DNA of 26,294 nucleotides from an uncultured Collinsella sp. (GTDB lineage Bacteria; Actinomycetota; Coriobacteriia; Coriobacteriales; Coriobacteriaceae): the NCBI GenBank assembly GCA_900758845.1, contig CAAESW010000008.1, forward strand, positions 1 to 26,294, given 5' to 3'. Below, piece by piece: positions 7,150-16,784 of this stretch (its first letter is position 1; the number at the start of each line of letters is the position of its first letter). The position numbers and the translations under genes are program-made. The notes beneath the pieces were generated by a model. It did no database searches, had not been told where the DNA came from, and worked only from the letters and a program-made list of their open reading frames with translations.

Positions 7150-8905
7150 ACGTGTCCTCCACGACCTTACCGCCGTCCTGCACGTAAAAACACTTCATGC
7201 CGTAGTGCTTGCCGTCGTCGGTCACATAGTAGTCACACGCATCTTGCGTATAGCCGTCGGAGTTGGTGGCACGCACGCGTACAAAATACTGGCCGGTATC
7301 GGGCGCATCGCAGGTCACCTCGGGAAGCAGCACGTCCTCGGCCTTAAAAACCACGTCGCTTATTGCATAGTCACGCGCAAGCTCCACGGTGTAGCGAATG
7401 TCGCGCGCCTCAAAGTCGTAGGACGCATCCCAGTTAATACGCAGCTTACCGTTATCGATCTGCGGCACGCCGATGTAGAACGGCATGGGCTTTTTAAAAC
7501 TCTCGCGAAAGCTCTTGTAGTTCTCCTCGATCTCGGAGGGAATCGCCGCGGCGATCTGCTCGTATTGGTCCTTGGTGACAGGCAGATGGTCGATATCGGG
7601 CGAAGCAAAGACCAGCGATTCAGTAACCTCGCGGTAGTGCTTGATCATCTTGCTCAGGCGTGCCTCGGTCATATACGAACGCAGGTCCTTGACGGCGCGG
7701 TCGAGCTCGCTGCGGAACGATTTGCTGCGCAGCGCACGATTGAACAGCACGTTGCCCCAGTAGTTGCTTGCGCCGCGCTCCCAGCTCGCGTAGTCCGAAA
7801 ACCCGGTAAGAGAAAGCTCCAGCTTACGCAGCATGCCGTCGTTATCCCAATCTAAAAAGTACCAGGTATTTGAGTTGAGCGGGCTGTACAGATAGCAGTT
7901 ACGGTTCTGCGTATCGCAGTTGCCCGTCAGGATCTGAAACGCCAGCCAATAGACCAGATTTTCGGTATCAAAGTAGGTGCCGAGCACGTCGTCGATCTTT
8001 TGCGATTCGTCGTTGAGCGCATCGAGCATCTCGATGAGCTTCGTGTGGTCCGAATCACCCTTAATCTCGAGCATGACCTCAAAGTTTGCCTGGTTGTAGT
8101 CGGGGTCGTCAGCAAGCTTAATGGTGTCCTCGTAGCGATGGAAATCGAAGTTGTTCACCTTGTACAGATGCCCGTTCTTATCCAGGCCATGTGCCTTAAG
8201 CGCCGTCTTGTTGAGTTGCTCCACCTGTGTAAACAGCCCGTAGTCCTCAAAGGTGTCGTTGGACTTTTCGGTCTGGTCGCACACCCACAGATGCACAAAC
8301 TGCGTGCGCAGGCCCATTATCTGGGGAATCCCGCGGATAAGGTCGTAGGCCATCTTGTTGCGAAAACGCATACCCTCGCCCATGTGCTTGTTGAGCGCAA
8401 TCGCGCGCTGTTGGCGCCAGGTACCCTTGCCCTTTTTGAGCTCCACCTTGTAATTCTTTTGCGAGTTATTGCTCGATGTCTGACCACGCACTTGCACGGT
8501 GGCATTGGGCGCTTCCTCGCCATAGCCAACCTCGCCGGCCACCGGGCCGTCTTCGTCGCCCGGCTGCAGCAGGCCCATAACCTGATAGCGCGTCACACCC
8601 ATGTCGGCATAGTCATACACCGAGTACGTGTTGATCTCGGCCCAGCTGTGGTCGGTGTTCTCGGAGCTGTTGCCGCGCGAGACCGTCAAGTACATGGTCA
8701 CAATACCCGAGTCATCGTAGACCTCGTAGAGCTCGTCCTTGTCGCGCAGGTGCTTGGCCTCATTCGAGGCCTCAGCCTTTTTAATCTTGTCCTGCTTTTT
8801 GACCTTTTTGGTCGAGGAGTCTTCCTGCACCGAGCAGCCCGAAAGCAACAGCGCACCGGCAGCCGCCTCAAACAGGCGACGGCGAGACATCATCCTATCG
8901 GTCAT
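7136..8905 (-). CDS. CotH-kinase-family lipoprotein
   Basis: This 589-residue protein starts with SRRRLF, a hydrophobic stretch and the lipobox LLSGC (Cys24). It should be a membrane-anchored extracellular lipoprotein; the RRR could also suit Tat export. The body carries the CotH fold, with the block HLYKVNNFDF, the conserved region NCDTQNRNCYLY, and the likely metal/catalytic segment FLDWDNDG. CotH proteins are atypical protein kinases in spore-coat and surface contexts. In non-spore-formers they sit in polysaccharide and surface clusters with VTC and DUF4956 genes. A C-terminal fibronectin-like region (about 490-570) ends the protein. The start ATG has GGGGAGG upstream and overlaps the pelG end by 11 bases. 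Its substrate here is unknown. Confidence 0.87.
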   Translation of the reverse strand: MTDRMMSRRRLFEAAAGALLLSGCSVQEDSSTKKVKKQDKIKKAEASNEAKHLRDKDELYEVYDDSGIVTMYLTVSRGNSSENTDHSWAEINTYSVYDYADMGVTRYQVMGLLQPGDEDGPVAGEVGYGEEAPNATVQVRGQTSSNNSQKNYKVELKKGKGTWRQQRAIALNKHMGEGMRFRNKMAYDLIRGIPQIMGLRTQFVHLWVCDQTEKSNDTFEDYGLFTQVEQLNKTALKAHGLDKNGHLYKVNNFDFHRYEDTIKLADDPDYNQANFEVMLEIKGDSDHTKLIEMLDALNDESQKIDDVLGTYFDTENLVYWLAFQILTGNCDTQNRNCYLYSPLNSNTWYFLDWDNDGMLRKLELSLTGFSDYASWERGASNYWGNVLFNRALRSKSFRSELDRAVKDLRSYMTEARLSKMIKHYREVTESLVFASPDIDHLPVTKDQYEQIAAAIPSEIEENYKSFRESFKKPMPFYIGVPQIDNGKLRINWDASYDFEARDIRYTVELARDYAISDVVFKAEDVLLPEVTCDAPDTGQYFVRVRATNSDGYTQDACDYYVTDDGKHYGMKCFYVQDGGKVVEDTYEEG

Positions 8906-10439
8906 CAGAACCTCCCCAATGCTTGCGATACACGCGAACTACTGCGCGTTCAAACGCACCATGTGGCTCACCCTTATGTCGGCCTTCCTCATAGCGCTGT
9001 TCGGCACGGTCGAGCAAGCGGCCCAGCTGTGTAAAGCGACCCGTTTTGTCGGTCGCCACAATGGGCTGCTGGCTCAGGATACGATACGGCAAGTTGGCGG
9101 TATAGGTATCGAGCCGCAGCAGCGCCACGATAAAAAACACCGCTGCACCCAACAAAAAGCCAAAGCCGTAAAACTGCTGCGGCAAAAGCAACGACACGGC
9201 AGTCGCCAGCCCGGCCACACCGGCAAACAACCCCGAGGCCAGCACGGCCCCCTTGTAGTCGGTAAAGTACAGCAAGATGAGCATCACCGTATTGCCCATG
9301 GCATACAGGCCATAGCCCACGCACAGCGTGCGAAAATACCCGTGCATAAGGTTGTTAAAGCCCAACGGTAAGGCCGACAGCACCGTGGTCTCGAGCGAGA
9401 TGACCGCCGCGGTCACAAACAACTGTTTGAGCGCGCAAAAACGCAGTTCGCTGTTGAGCGTGGAGAGCATCTCCTCCTCGGCCACCACAATATCGCCTAC
9501 CACGCCGCCGTCATTGAACAGGCTGTAGTAGTCACGGTAGCGCGGATAGAAGTTGACCTCGACCGAGACCACAAAGTTGACGGTCGTGACCAGGATCGTC
9601 AAAAACGCAATGAGCGCCGGCACATCGTAGTAGGGCGCACCATAAAACAAGCCCTTGACCTGCACGCCAATGGGACCGGCCCAAATAATCACCAGGTGCG
9701 CAAAGAGTCCCAGATTGGTTAACAGACCCGTGAGCGCCAGCGGCATAAACTGATCGAGCCACCGCAAAAAGGGCCAGGGGCTGCGGTCGCTCTGAGGAAA
9801 ATACCGGTACAGCAGCACCACGTCCCAGGCGAGCATGACGCCGTAGCCCAGAGCAATTGATGCCAACAGGCCCTCGACCGGCGGCAGTCCCAGCGCCAGC
9901 GCGGCCAGGGCGCACAGGCACGCCACGCCAATGGCAGCCGCAAAGCTGCACAGGATGCCGCGGTAATCCTTGATGGCCGTGAGGTAACTCATGCCGTTCC
10001 AGTTGACGATCATAATGTTGAACAGCCACAGGCACAGCAGCCCCTGCAGCAGCGTGGCGCCCGAGAACAGCAAAAAGACGCCGTAGAGCACCGTGCCCGC
10101 AACGAGCATGATGGCGTTGGAGCCCCAAAACGAAGGCAGTATCTCATCCTCGCGCTCGGCAAACAACATGTCGGCCAAAAAGCGCGTGACCGGCATGGAG
10201 AAAAAGCTCGTGAGCGTAAGCGAGGCCAGCAGTGTGTAGGTCACCATGCACACCAGCAGATCCTGGTTGGCACGGCCCACACCCCACAGACCGCACAGCA
10301 CCAAGATACCCACCTGAAGCAGCACGCCCAACAGCATGGGACCCGTGCACACAATACCGGCGTAGCCGTAAGCGCGCATCGTGGCAAACGGGCCCTTGCG
10401 CCTAAACAGGCGCTTGAGCTCAAAACCAATTCCGGCCAC
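8895..10439 (-). CDS. pelG: PelG-like polysaccharide transporter
   Basis: This 514-residue protein with about 12 membrane helices belongs to the MOP-like PelG family. It begins with the family signature MAGIGFELKRLF, followed by a helix with GYAGIVCTGPMLLG. In Pel systems PelG, with PelD and PelE, moves the polymer across the cytoplasmic membrane. The start codon is GTG, three bases after the pelF stop, with GGGGGAG at good spacing. A cytoplasmic C-terminal tail of about 60 residues is charged. The order pelF-pelG is conserved in Pel clusters. Confidence 0.92.
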   Translation of the reverse strand: MAGIGFELKRLFRRKGPFATMRAYGYAGIVCTGPMLLGVLLQVGILVLCGLWGVGRANQDLLVCMVTYTLLASLTLTSFFSMPVTRFLADMLFAEREDEILPSFWGSNAIMLVAGTVLYGVFLLFSGATLLQGLLCLWLFNIMIVNWNGMSYLTAIKDYRGILCSFAAAIGVACLCALAALALGLPPVEGLLASIALGYGVMLAWDVVLLYRYFPQSDRSPWPFLRWLDQFMPLALTGLLTNLGLFAHLVIIWAGPIGVQVKGLFYGAPYYDVPALIAFLTILVTTVNFVVSVEVNFYPRYRDYYSLFNDGGVVGDIVVAEEEMLSTLNSELRFCALKQLFVTAAVISLETTVLSALPLGFNNLMHGYFRTLCVGYGLYAMGNTVMLILLYFTDYKGAVLASGLFAGVAGLATAVSLLLPQQFYGFGFLLGAAVFFIVALLRLDTYTANLPYRILSQQPIVATDKTGRFTQLGRLLDRAEQRYEEGRHKGEPHGAFERAVVRVYRKHWGGSDDR

Positions 10440-10442
10440 CGG

Positions 10443-11870
10443 CTACTCCCCCTCTCTGGGCAGGTTAAACGCACACGCCGTCTCGTCGTACAGCGCGCGA
10501 TAGCTGGCGAGCATCTGCTCGTGCAAGAAGTACGTGGCAACGCGACGCTGTCCGCGCTCCCCCATCTCAATGCGACGGGCGCGGCTTGTGCACATGCGTT
10601 CCATGGCATCGGCCAAGCCCTTGCGATACATAGGCGGCGTCACAAAACCCGCCACGCCAAAGTCATCGCCCGGGGCGCCTTCGAGCAGCTCGCGGCAGCA
10701 GCCCACCTCGGTCGTCACGCAGGGACGGCGCGCTGCAAGGGACTCCAGTACGCTGAGCGGCTGGCCCTCGGAGATGCTCGTCAAAATGGTAAAGTCGAGC
10801 TTTTCCATGTACTCAACCACGTTGACGCGACCGGTAAAGATCAGGTCGCGCACGCCCAGGGTTTCGACCAGCGCGTGGCACTCGGCGCCGTACTCCTCGT
10901 CGTCCACGCCGCCCATGATGTGCAGGCGCACCTTGGGCAGTCGCTCGTGCAGCTCAAAGAAGGCATAGATCATGGTCTTGACGTCCTTGATGGGAGCCAG
11001 GCGCACCACCGCGCCAATGTCCACCCAGCCGTCATCGGGCTTTAAGGGAATATCCTTAAAGCGGTCGAACTGGATGCCGTTAGGGATGACCAGGCATTTG
11101 TCCGCATCGCAGCCCATATCGATCTGGGTCTTGCGGGCGTTATGGAACAAACTGGTCACGCGGAAGGCGCGGCGATAGATCTCCTCCGAAAGCAGGTAGA
11201 AAAAGCGAATCCAGCGGTCCTTAAACGACGGCACCACCCAGTCGGCGCGAATGATCTCTTCCTCGCGTTCGCGGGTATAGATGCCGTGCTCGGTCAGCAG
11301 CACCGGCGCATGGTGAACGCTTGAGCCCAGGCAGGTGAGCAGGCCGCCGTAGCCGGTCGAGATAGCGTGGTACACATCGGCCACCGGCACCTCGCTGCCC
11401 AGCAGGTAGATCACCGGCAACAGCATAGAGCGCATGGTGTGGAATGCGTCGGCAAAGGGCGTGTAGGGGTACTCGGCAAGGCACACGTCGCGGAAGATAT
11501 CCATAAACGTGCGGCTCTGCAAAAACGAGAGCGGATGCACGCGACGGCGCTGGAAGATATCGAACAGCACGTCCCAGTCCGGATTGGAGAGCGACACCAG
11601 GCGGCGTAGCGCCTCGCGCTCGCGGTCGTTAAAACTGGCTTCATGTTGCTCGCCCGAAAGCCGCAGGGCATCGTCCAGGAACACCTCGTGCACCTCGACC
11701 ACGTTGCTGGGCAGCTCGTAGACAAATTTGCCGCGGTCGGCAGCATGCGCGCCAATCACCCACAGCACGAACTCGTGCTCGGGCATGGCCTGGATATAGC
11801 CATGCATCCAGGTAGATACGCCGCCGTGCACATAGGGGTAGCAACCCTCGAGTACCAAGCAGATTCTCAT
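10443..11870 (-). CDS. pelF: PelF-like GT4 glycosyltransferase
   Basis: This 475-residue soluble glycosyltransferase probably polymerises the Pel-type chain from UDP-sugar. The N-terminus MRICLVLEGCYPYVHGGVS is typical of PelF, including the glycine-rich loop. The GT4 C-terminal Rossmann domain shows RLAPIKDVKTMIYAF and the EX7E motif in SEGQPLSVLESLA (residues 367-379). The ATG overlaps the stop of the deacetylase gene by four bases. PelF uses UDP-sugars in characterised systems; the sugar used here is inferred from that family only. Confidence 0.93.
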   Translation of the reverse strand: MRICLVLEGCYPYVHGGVSTWMHGYIQAMPEHEFVLWVIGAHAADRGKFVYELPSNVVEVHEVFLDDALRLSGEQHEASFNDREREALRRLVSLSNPDWDVLFDIFQRRRVHPLSFLQSRTFMDIFRDVCLAEYPYTPFADAFHTMRSMLLPVIYLLGSEVPVADVYHAISTGYGGLLTCLGSSVHHAPVLLTEHGIYTREREEEIIRADWVVPSFKDRWIRFFYLLSEEIYRRAFRVTSLFHNARKTQIDMGCDADKCLVIPNGIQFDRFKDIPLKPDDGWVDIGAVVRLAPIKDVKTMIYAFFELHERLPKVRLHIMGGVDDEEYGAECHALVETLGVRDLIFTGRVNVVEYMEKLDFTILTSISEGQPLSVLESLAARRPCVTTEVGCCRELLEGAPGDDFGVAGFVTPPMYRKGLADAMERMCTSRARRIEMGERGQRRVATYFLHEQMLASYRALYDETACAFNLPREGE

Positions 11871-13747
11871 CTGTCGCCACCCTCCTTGCGCTCGATCGTC
11901 AGGGTATTATCATTTGCCTTGAGCAGATACAGATCGCCCGTAAGGTGCGTCAGTTCGCCACCCGTCACCGCACCCGGCTCGCCATTATTGGCGCGGAACA
12001 TGAGCCACGCCTCGTCGTGGAAATTGCCCAGGCTGAGCGTCCAGGCATCTGCGTCTGCATCCACACTCACCGTCACGGACGAAAAGCGCTGGATGGCACC
12101 CGAGCATTCCGAACCGGTCTGGCGCCGCAGGTCGGGTGCAGACTTGGTAAGCCAGTCCAGGTAGTCGGTCAGGCCGCCCTTGTAGACTTCCCAGCCCTCC
12201 TTGGCGCCGCGATCGGGATCGAGCAGGTCGTCCGGATGCATAAAGTGCGTGCTCACGTAGTGCATGTTGAGCTCGGACACGGCTGCCAGGCGCATATAAG
12301 AATCGTCGACCATGCCGCCCGAAACAATGCGCGGCTGCTCCACAATGCCATCGCTCGCCACGCCAAACTCCTGTACGTACGGCAGGTCGGTGCCGTCCTC
12401 AAAATACGTGCTGGCGATGGTCTTAATGCGCGGAACGTCGGTGCCGATGAGCTTGCGCGCGCGGGCCGAAAGGATATTTGACGGCGGCACGTAGACCGAG
12501 CCGTGCGCGTTGGGCAGCACCTCGTCCTGGAAGGCAATAAGCTCGTTGAGCGATGCGACGAGCGTCTCCTTGTTCTTCCACGTCTTGTAATCGTACAGCG
12601 TGCCATAGTCGGTATCCCAGAGCGCCAGCGGCTGATGGTTGTAGCCGTGAAAGCCCAGCTCTCCGCCCATCTGCAGCAGCATGCCGCCAAAGTAGCGGAA
12701 CTGCGTGGTATCGGCCTGTCGCGCGGGCTCGGTCTGGTTGACCGCGTCCTCGTAGTTTTCGATCATCACGCCGGTATAGCGAATGCCGTATTTTTGCGCG
12801 AGCTTTTGCAGATCGGGCCACCAGACCTTGGTGTAAAAATCGGCAATGGAAAGGCCGTAGTCACGCTTGATATAAGTACCATCGCCCGAGGGCACGGGGC
12901 TAGGAAAGTCGTCCAAATAGAACACGGCGCTGTTGATGACCGGATAGGCCGTGGCATCGCCCAGCAAGCTTACGGCCGAAGCATAGAACCCACGCATGAC
13001 CTTGTCGTAGATGCCAATGTTGCACACCACGGTGTGACCACTGCCGCAATCGTTAGACCAAATGAGCGGCGTGCCCGTATCACCGGTCTTTGCCCATACG
13101 TGCGCCGTATCGCGCAATGAAACCGAGAGCGAAGAATCGAAGGGATCCGAGAACTCGTAGCGCTCTCCTCCGCCCAACATAAAGTCCTCGCTCGGAACGA
13201 TACTTTCGGCTTTCGCATAGTCATATCCGGCCGATTCGATCCCAAGCTTGGAAGCAATAGCCTGCAGGTAGTTCGAGTTATCTGGCGTCATGCCCAGCAT
13301 GAGTGAGCCGCCCGCACTCACCCAACTCATCAGATCGGTCAGATGCGGACCCAGTCCGTCAAGCGAGGGCATAAGCACAATCACGAGATCAAACGACGTG
13401 AGCGATGGGATCGCGTCCGCACCGTCGGTGGCAATATCAACATCGCGATGGGCGATCTTCATGTCCAGCAAAATCTGGTCGAACTGGTCTTTAACGTCCT
13501 CGACGTCAGCTTGATCGGAATCGGTAATGACCAGGCATGTGGGCTTTTGGCCAAAGATTACCGAGGAGGCAGGCACCGCATCGTTGGCGGCAAGCATCCC
13601 CAGCCTATGCTGGCCCGCACTGTACTGCACGCCGGCACGCTCCACCAGCAGCACGGCGGCCATGGCAATAAAGACCGCCCACACCACGAGGAGTCCCATC
13701 CAACGAAAGCGGCCTGCACGGTCGCGGATATGTTGCGCCACGCTCAT
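11867..13747 (-). CDS. DUF2194/PelA-like membrane-anchored deacetylase
   Basis: This 626-residue protein has one N-terminal membrane helix (about residues 8-35) and an extracellular body. A glutamine-amidotransferase-like domain (about 70-260) precedes a NodB/CE4-like deacetylase domain. The catalytic Asp motif is YLDDFP (277-282), the metal-site HxxxH is HGYNH (367-371), and YVPPSN is a likely substrate-loop block. A small beta-rich domain ends the protein. It fills the place of the PelA deacetylase that makes the polymer partly de-N-acetylated and cationic. No PelA-type glycoside hydrolase domain was recognised. ATG 13747 has a strong GGGGAGGAGG site and overlaps pelE by four bases; the longer reading frame is not needed. 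Confidence 0.87.
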   Translation of the reverse strand: MSVAQHIRDRAGRFRWMGLLVVWAVFIAMAAVLLVERAGVQYSAGQHRLGMLAANDAVPASSVIFGQKPTCLVITDSDQADVEDVKDQFDQILLDMKIAHRDVDIATDGADAIPSLTSFDLVIVLMPSLDGLGPHLTDLMSWVSAGGSLMLGMTPDNSNYLQAIASKLGIESAGYDYAKAESIVPSEDFMLGGGERYEFSDPFDSSLSVSLRDTAHVWAKTGDTGTPLIWSNDCGSGHTVVCNIGIYDKVMRGFYASAVSLLGDATAYPVINSAVFYLDDFPSPVPSGDGTYIKRDYGLSIADFYTKVWWPDLQKLAQKYGIRYTGVMIENYEDAVNQTEPARQADTTQFRYFGGMLLQMGGELGFHGYNHQPLALWDTDYGTLYDYKTWKNKETLVASLNELIAFQDEVLPNAHGSVYVPPSNILSARARKLIGTDVPRIKTIASTYFEDGTDLPYVQEFGVASDGIVEQPRIVSGGMVDDSYMRLAAVSELNMHYVSTHFMHPDDLLDPDRGAKEGWEVYKGGLTDYLDWLTKSAPDLRRQTGSECSGAIQRFSSVTVSVDADADAWTLSLGNFHDEAWLMFRANNGEPGAVTGGELTHLTGDLYLLKANDNTLTIERKEGGDR

Positions 13748-14649
13748 CTGGCCTCCTCCCCGTCGCGCCAAAACGCCAACTTTTCGCGGTTGTCGGCGCT
13801 CAAATACACATGTTGCTTGTCAATCGCATCAATCACACGGTGGACCTCGTCACCGTCGCGGCGCATCACAGCCAGGCGCAGGCAAAGCATCCAAACCTCC
13901 TGCTCCTCGGGCACGTCGAGCACCAGCTGGTCGGTCACGGCCTGCGCCTCGTCGATCTGTCCGACATCGGCCAGCGCCGTCGCGTATCGAATGCGCAGCT
14001 CAAGGGTATCCTCGCGCTCGCAGCGACGCGCAAGCAGGCGCGCATACTGTTGACGCTGAATCTGAGCCACGCGCCCCTCAGCCAAGCCCGAGCCCAAGTA
14101 TTCACCAAGAAAATCGCAGTATTCGTTGAGGTTTTGCGCGCTCGGGTCCGTCTTAAAGGCACACTCCAGCTGCTGCAGCTTAAGGTCGGACTCCTTGGAG
14201 ATCTGCGCCACCGCCGTCGCGGCATAGTGCGCCACCTCAACGTCGTCGTTAAGCTTAGCCGCCTGCAGCTGCGCCAGATACGCGTCGGGCTCCTCGGTGA
14301 GCATGGAGAGCATTAGGCGGCGCCGGTATGCCGGGTCGTTGACGATAAGCGCCTCCTCGAGCGGGACCACGCCCGCATCGGCGTCACGGTCGTGCACCAG
14401 AATGCTGCGATGCAGGTCGTCGTTAAAGCGCAGCGACTCCAGCGCAGACTCTTTCAGCCCCTCGCCAAACACCGCGCTGCGGACCGATAGCAGAACCACC
14501 AGCAACGGGCCCCACAGCGGCACCAGCACTATCACAGCCAGCATGTGTCCGCGCACCGGCAGCAGGCCCAGCTTCATGAGCGTCCACAGCATCAGGCAAA
14601 CCAACGCATGAATCAGCAGCAAGACGGCAGCAACGACAAGCGAGATCAA
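13744..14649 (-). CDS. pelE: PelE-like membrane TPR protein
   Basis: This 301-residue protein has two N-terminal membrane helices (about 2-24 and 30-58) and an alpha-helical repeat domain rich in Ala and Leu that looks like tetratricopeptide repeats. This is the architecture of PelE, which joins PelD and PelG in the inner-membrane synthase complex. Sequence identity to PelE could not be judged directly; the call rests on topology and position between pelD and the deacetylase. The start codon is TTG, overlapping the pelD stop as TTGA, with GGGGGTG upstream. Confidence 0.75.
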   Translation of the reverse strand: MISLVVAAVLLLIHALVCLMLWTLMKLGLLPVRGHMLAVIVLVPLWGPLLVVLLSVRSAVFGEGLKESALESLRFNDDLHRSILVHDRDADAGVVPLEEALIVNDPAYRRRLMLSMLTEEPDAYLAQLQAAKLNDDVEVAHYAATAVAQISKESDLKLQQLECAFKTDPSAQNLNEYCDFLGEYLGSGLAEGRVAQIQRQQYARLLARRCEREDTLELRIRYATALADVGQIDEAQAVTDQLVLDVPEEQEVWMLCLRLAVMRRDGDEVHRVIDAIDKQHVYLSADNREKLAFWRDGEEAR

Positions 14650-16784
14650 GCGGCACCCCCCTCACCGTCACCGGTGTAAGAGATGTGCTGCAACAGCGCC
14701 ACGATGTCCTCGCCGTCGACGGGCTCCACCGCAATCTGCTTTGCGCTCAGGCGCTCGCGGATAATGGGCAGATCGCACGCCTTTGCCTGGCGCATAAGCA
14801 GATAGAGCACGTCGCCGTCGACCAAGCCCGCCGCGTCGCTCTCGCGGATTGCCGACCCAATTGCGCCCACCAGCTCGCCGACAGGCTCCACGCCCGGTAA
14901 CACGCGCAGGAGCAAAAAACTCCCCATCTTGCTATCTGCCAGCGCCTGCTCCGCCGCGAGCTCTTGGCCAAAGGCAGCCTGCTTGAGCACGCAAGTGCCG
15001 TCAACGCAGCGTTTATGCTGCGCCACCGCCTCATAGTCAAAGGCACGGCCCAACGCGCTTTCGACCAGCCCGCACAAGATGCGGAACAGGTTTTGATAAT
15101 AGAGGGTCATTTGGTTTTCGGCCGCACTACGCACAAAGATCAACACGGCGGGTGCCCCGTCGCGCTCGATCGTGTATCCAAACATGGGAAGCCCCGGCAT
15201 CAGTTCGCGGTTCACCCACAGGTTCGAACGACCCCCGTCGCCCAAAAGAGGTGCAAGCTGCTCAAGCGTGAGCGAGCGTGCGGCATCTTCGGCAATCGCG
15301 GGACTTGCTGCCACCAGGCGTGCAAATGCCCCGCCCGAAACATGGTAGATCGCCACCGAATCGTTCTCGAGGATCTCACCCAGAAGCTCGCAACACTTGC
15401 GATAGATATCTCGTGGGTTGAGCACGTCGAGCTCCTGCGTCACGGCAAAGATCTTGCCAAAGCTGTCGTGGCGACCCACGATCTGGCGCCTGTACGCGCG
15501 CTTGTCCTCGATCGCGTCGTGGTAGAGCTGCGTAAGGAACGTATTGCGGTTGCGCACGAGCTCGTTTTGATCGCGCTCCGCCCTAATGGCTTCGCTGTTG
15601 CGCAGCTGCACGTAGCCGCAAACGGCACCCACAACAAAGTACGCAATAAACGACAGCCAGTTGGACGGCTCGTAGAACAGATCCTGGAAGGTATAGCCGT
15701 ACTGAGTAAAGTAGCTCGCAGCCAAACCCACCGACGCCAGCAGCGCCGCAACCAGGCCAAAGTCCAAGCCGTACAGCGTGCCGATCAACACCACGTAGAG
15801 CAGGCGATAATCGAGCACGTTGAGCTGGACCGATTGTGAGAACAGATGCTCCAGCACCTCGAACAGAACCCAGGCAACGCCCGTCTCCAGGCATTTGATG
15901 GGCAGCGAGCGCATCTGGATGCGGTCGATGGCGGCACGCAAGGGGTTGACCTTCTTCGCGCGACCGGCATCCCAACGCGCCTGAATGGTCGAAAGATCGC
16001 GCATCAGGTCGTAGCGCTGAAACCAGCCATAGCGCACGCGAGCGACATCGCTGGCGGGCAGGACGTAGCCGGCAGAATCGCCATAGGCAACGGTAAGGCC
16101 GGTGAACAGCGCCTTGAGGGCGTCGCCCACCTCACCCGCCGTGTGATGGAAGGTATCGGCTACGTCGAGCGTCTCAAAGTTGCCATCCCAGCTGTCGAAG
16201 ATACGGCGTACCAGCACCGCAAGCTCCTCGGCACACAGCAGGGGAAACGCCGCATCCTGCGCGCCCTGCAGAGCGACCGATCCGGTTGAGCACGCGTCGA
16301 ACAGCGGCACCAAAAACGGGTCCTCCAGTGCGGCAGACGCGGTATACAGGAACGGCACGCGCAGGATCTTGGTCTGAACGCCCTCGCGAGCAGCGTAGTA
16401 GCGGCACAGGTCGTTGGCTGCGTGCGCGATAATGCCCTTGCCCGTTCGCCCCGCGGCATTGGCGACACCCTCGGCACCTGCGGGACCTGCTATATACAAC
16501 AGCTGGATCCGGCGACCCATGCACGCGCGAAAGACCGAACGAAGCAGCTCGATATCGCCCACGGAGTCGGTATGCAGGGTAAGGTAATTAGACAGGTAGA
16601 CCACGCGTTCGAACTCGTAGGCCTGATCCAGGTGTTGCAGAAGCTCTTTCCACGAGGCATGGGACGATGACTCGTCGCGGCGCGTGTCCTGCGCGGCTAC
16701 GACCTGGACATGGTCCCCGGGGAACGCCTTGGCACAAAAGTCATCGTCAACATATGCGGTGTTGCCAACAACCAGCACCTCCAT
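14646..16784 (-). CDS. pelD: PelD-like c-di-GMP receptor with N-terminal SDR-like domain
   Basis: This 712-residue protein is the first gene of the operon. Residues 1-290 look like an SDR/epimerase Rossmann domain, but the nucleotide loop (VVGNTAYVD) and the YxxxK centre are degenerate. About four membrane helices follow (300-410), then a charged helix that is probably a coiled coil, a GAF-like domain (about 450-570) and a degenerate GGDEF domain. The last keeps RESD (about 647-650), then five residues, then DGDVL. That is exactly the spacing of an RxxD inhibitory site before GGDEF, while the active site itself is lost. This predicts c-di-GMP binding without synthesis, as in PelD. ATG 16784 has a GGGGAGGGG site. 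N-terminal epimerase-type domains occur on Gram-positive PelD-like proteins; their role is unclear. Confidence 0.87.
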   Translation of the reverse strand: MEVLVVGNTAYVDDDFCAKAFPGDHVQVVAAQDTRRDESSSHASWKELLQHLDQAYEFERVVYLSNYLTLHTDSVGDIELLRSVFRACMGRRIQLLYIAGPAGAEGVANAAGRTGKGIIAHAANDLCRYYAAREGVQTKILRVPFLYTASAALEDPFLVPLFDACSTGSVALQGAQDAAFPLLCAEELAVLVRRIFDSWDGNFETLDVADTFHHTAGEVGDALKALFTGLTVAYGDSAGYVLPASDVARVRYGWFQRYDLMRDLSTIQARWDAGRAKKVNPLRAAIDRIQMRSLPIKCLETGVAWVLFEVLEHLFSQSVQLNVLDYRLLYVVLIGTLYGLDFGLVAALLASVGLAASYFTQYGYTFQDLFYEPSNWLSFIAYFVVGAVCGYVQLRNSEAIRAERDQNELVRNRNTFLTQLYHDAIEDKRAYRRQIVGRHDSFGKIFAVTQELDVLNPRDIYRKCCELLGEILENDSVAIYHVSGGAFARLVAASPAIAEDAARSLTLEQLAPLLGDGGRSNLWVNRELMPGLPMFGYTIERDGAPAVLIFVRSAAENQMTLYYQNLFRILCGLVESALGRAFDYEAVAQHKRCVDGTCVLKQAAFGQELAAEQALADSKMGSFLLLRVLPGVEPVGELVGAIGSAIRESDAAGLVDGDVLYLLMRQAKACDLPIIRERLSAKQIAVEPVDGEDIVALLQHISYTGDGEGGAA

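Noticed and set aside
11867..13747. Possible PelA glycoside hydrolase domain in the deacetylase protein
   Set aside because: Only the deacetylase signature motifs could be seen; the N-terminal half looks like a Rossmann/amidotransferase-like domain without visible hydrolase residues.
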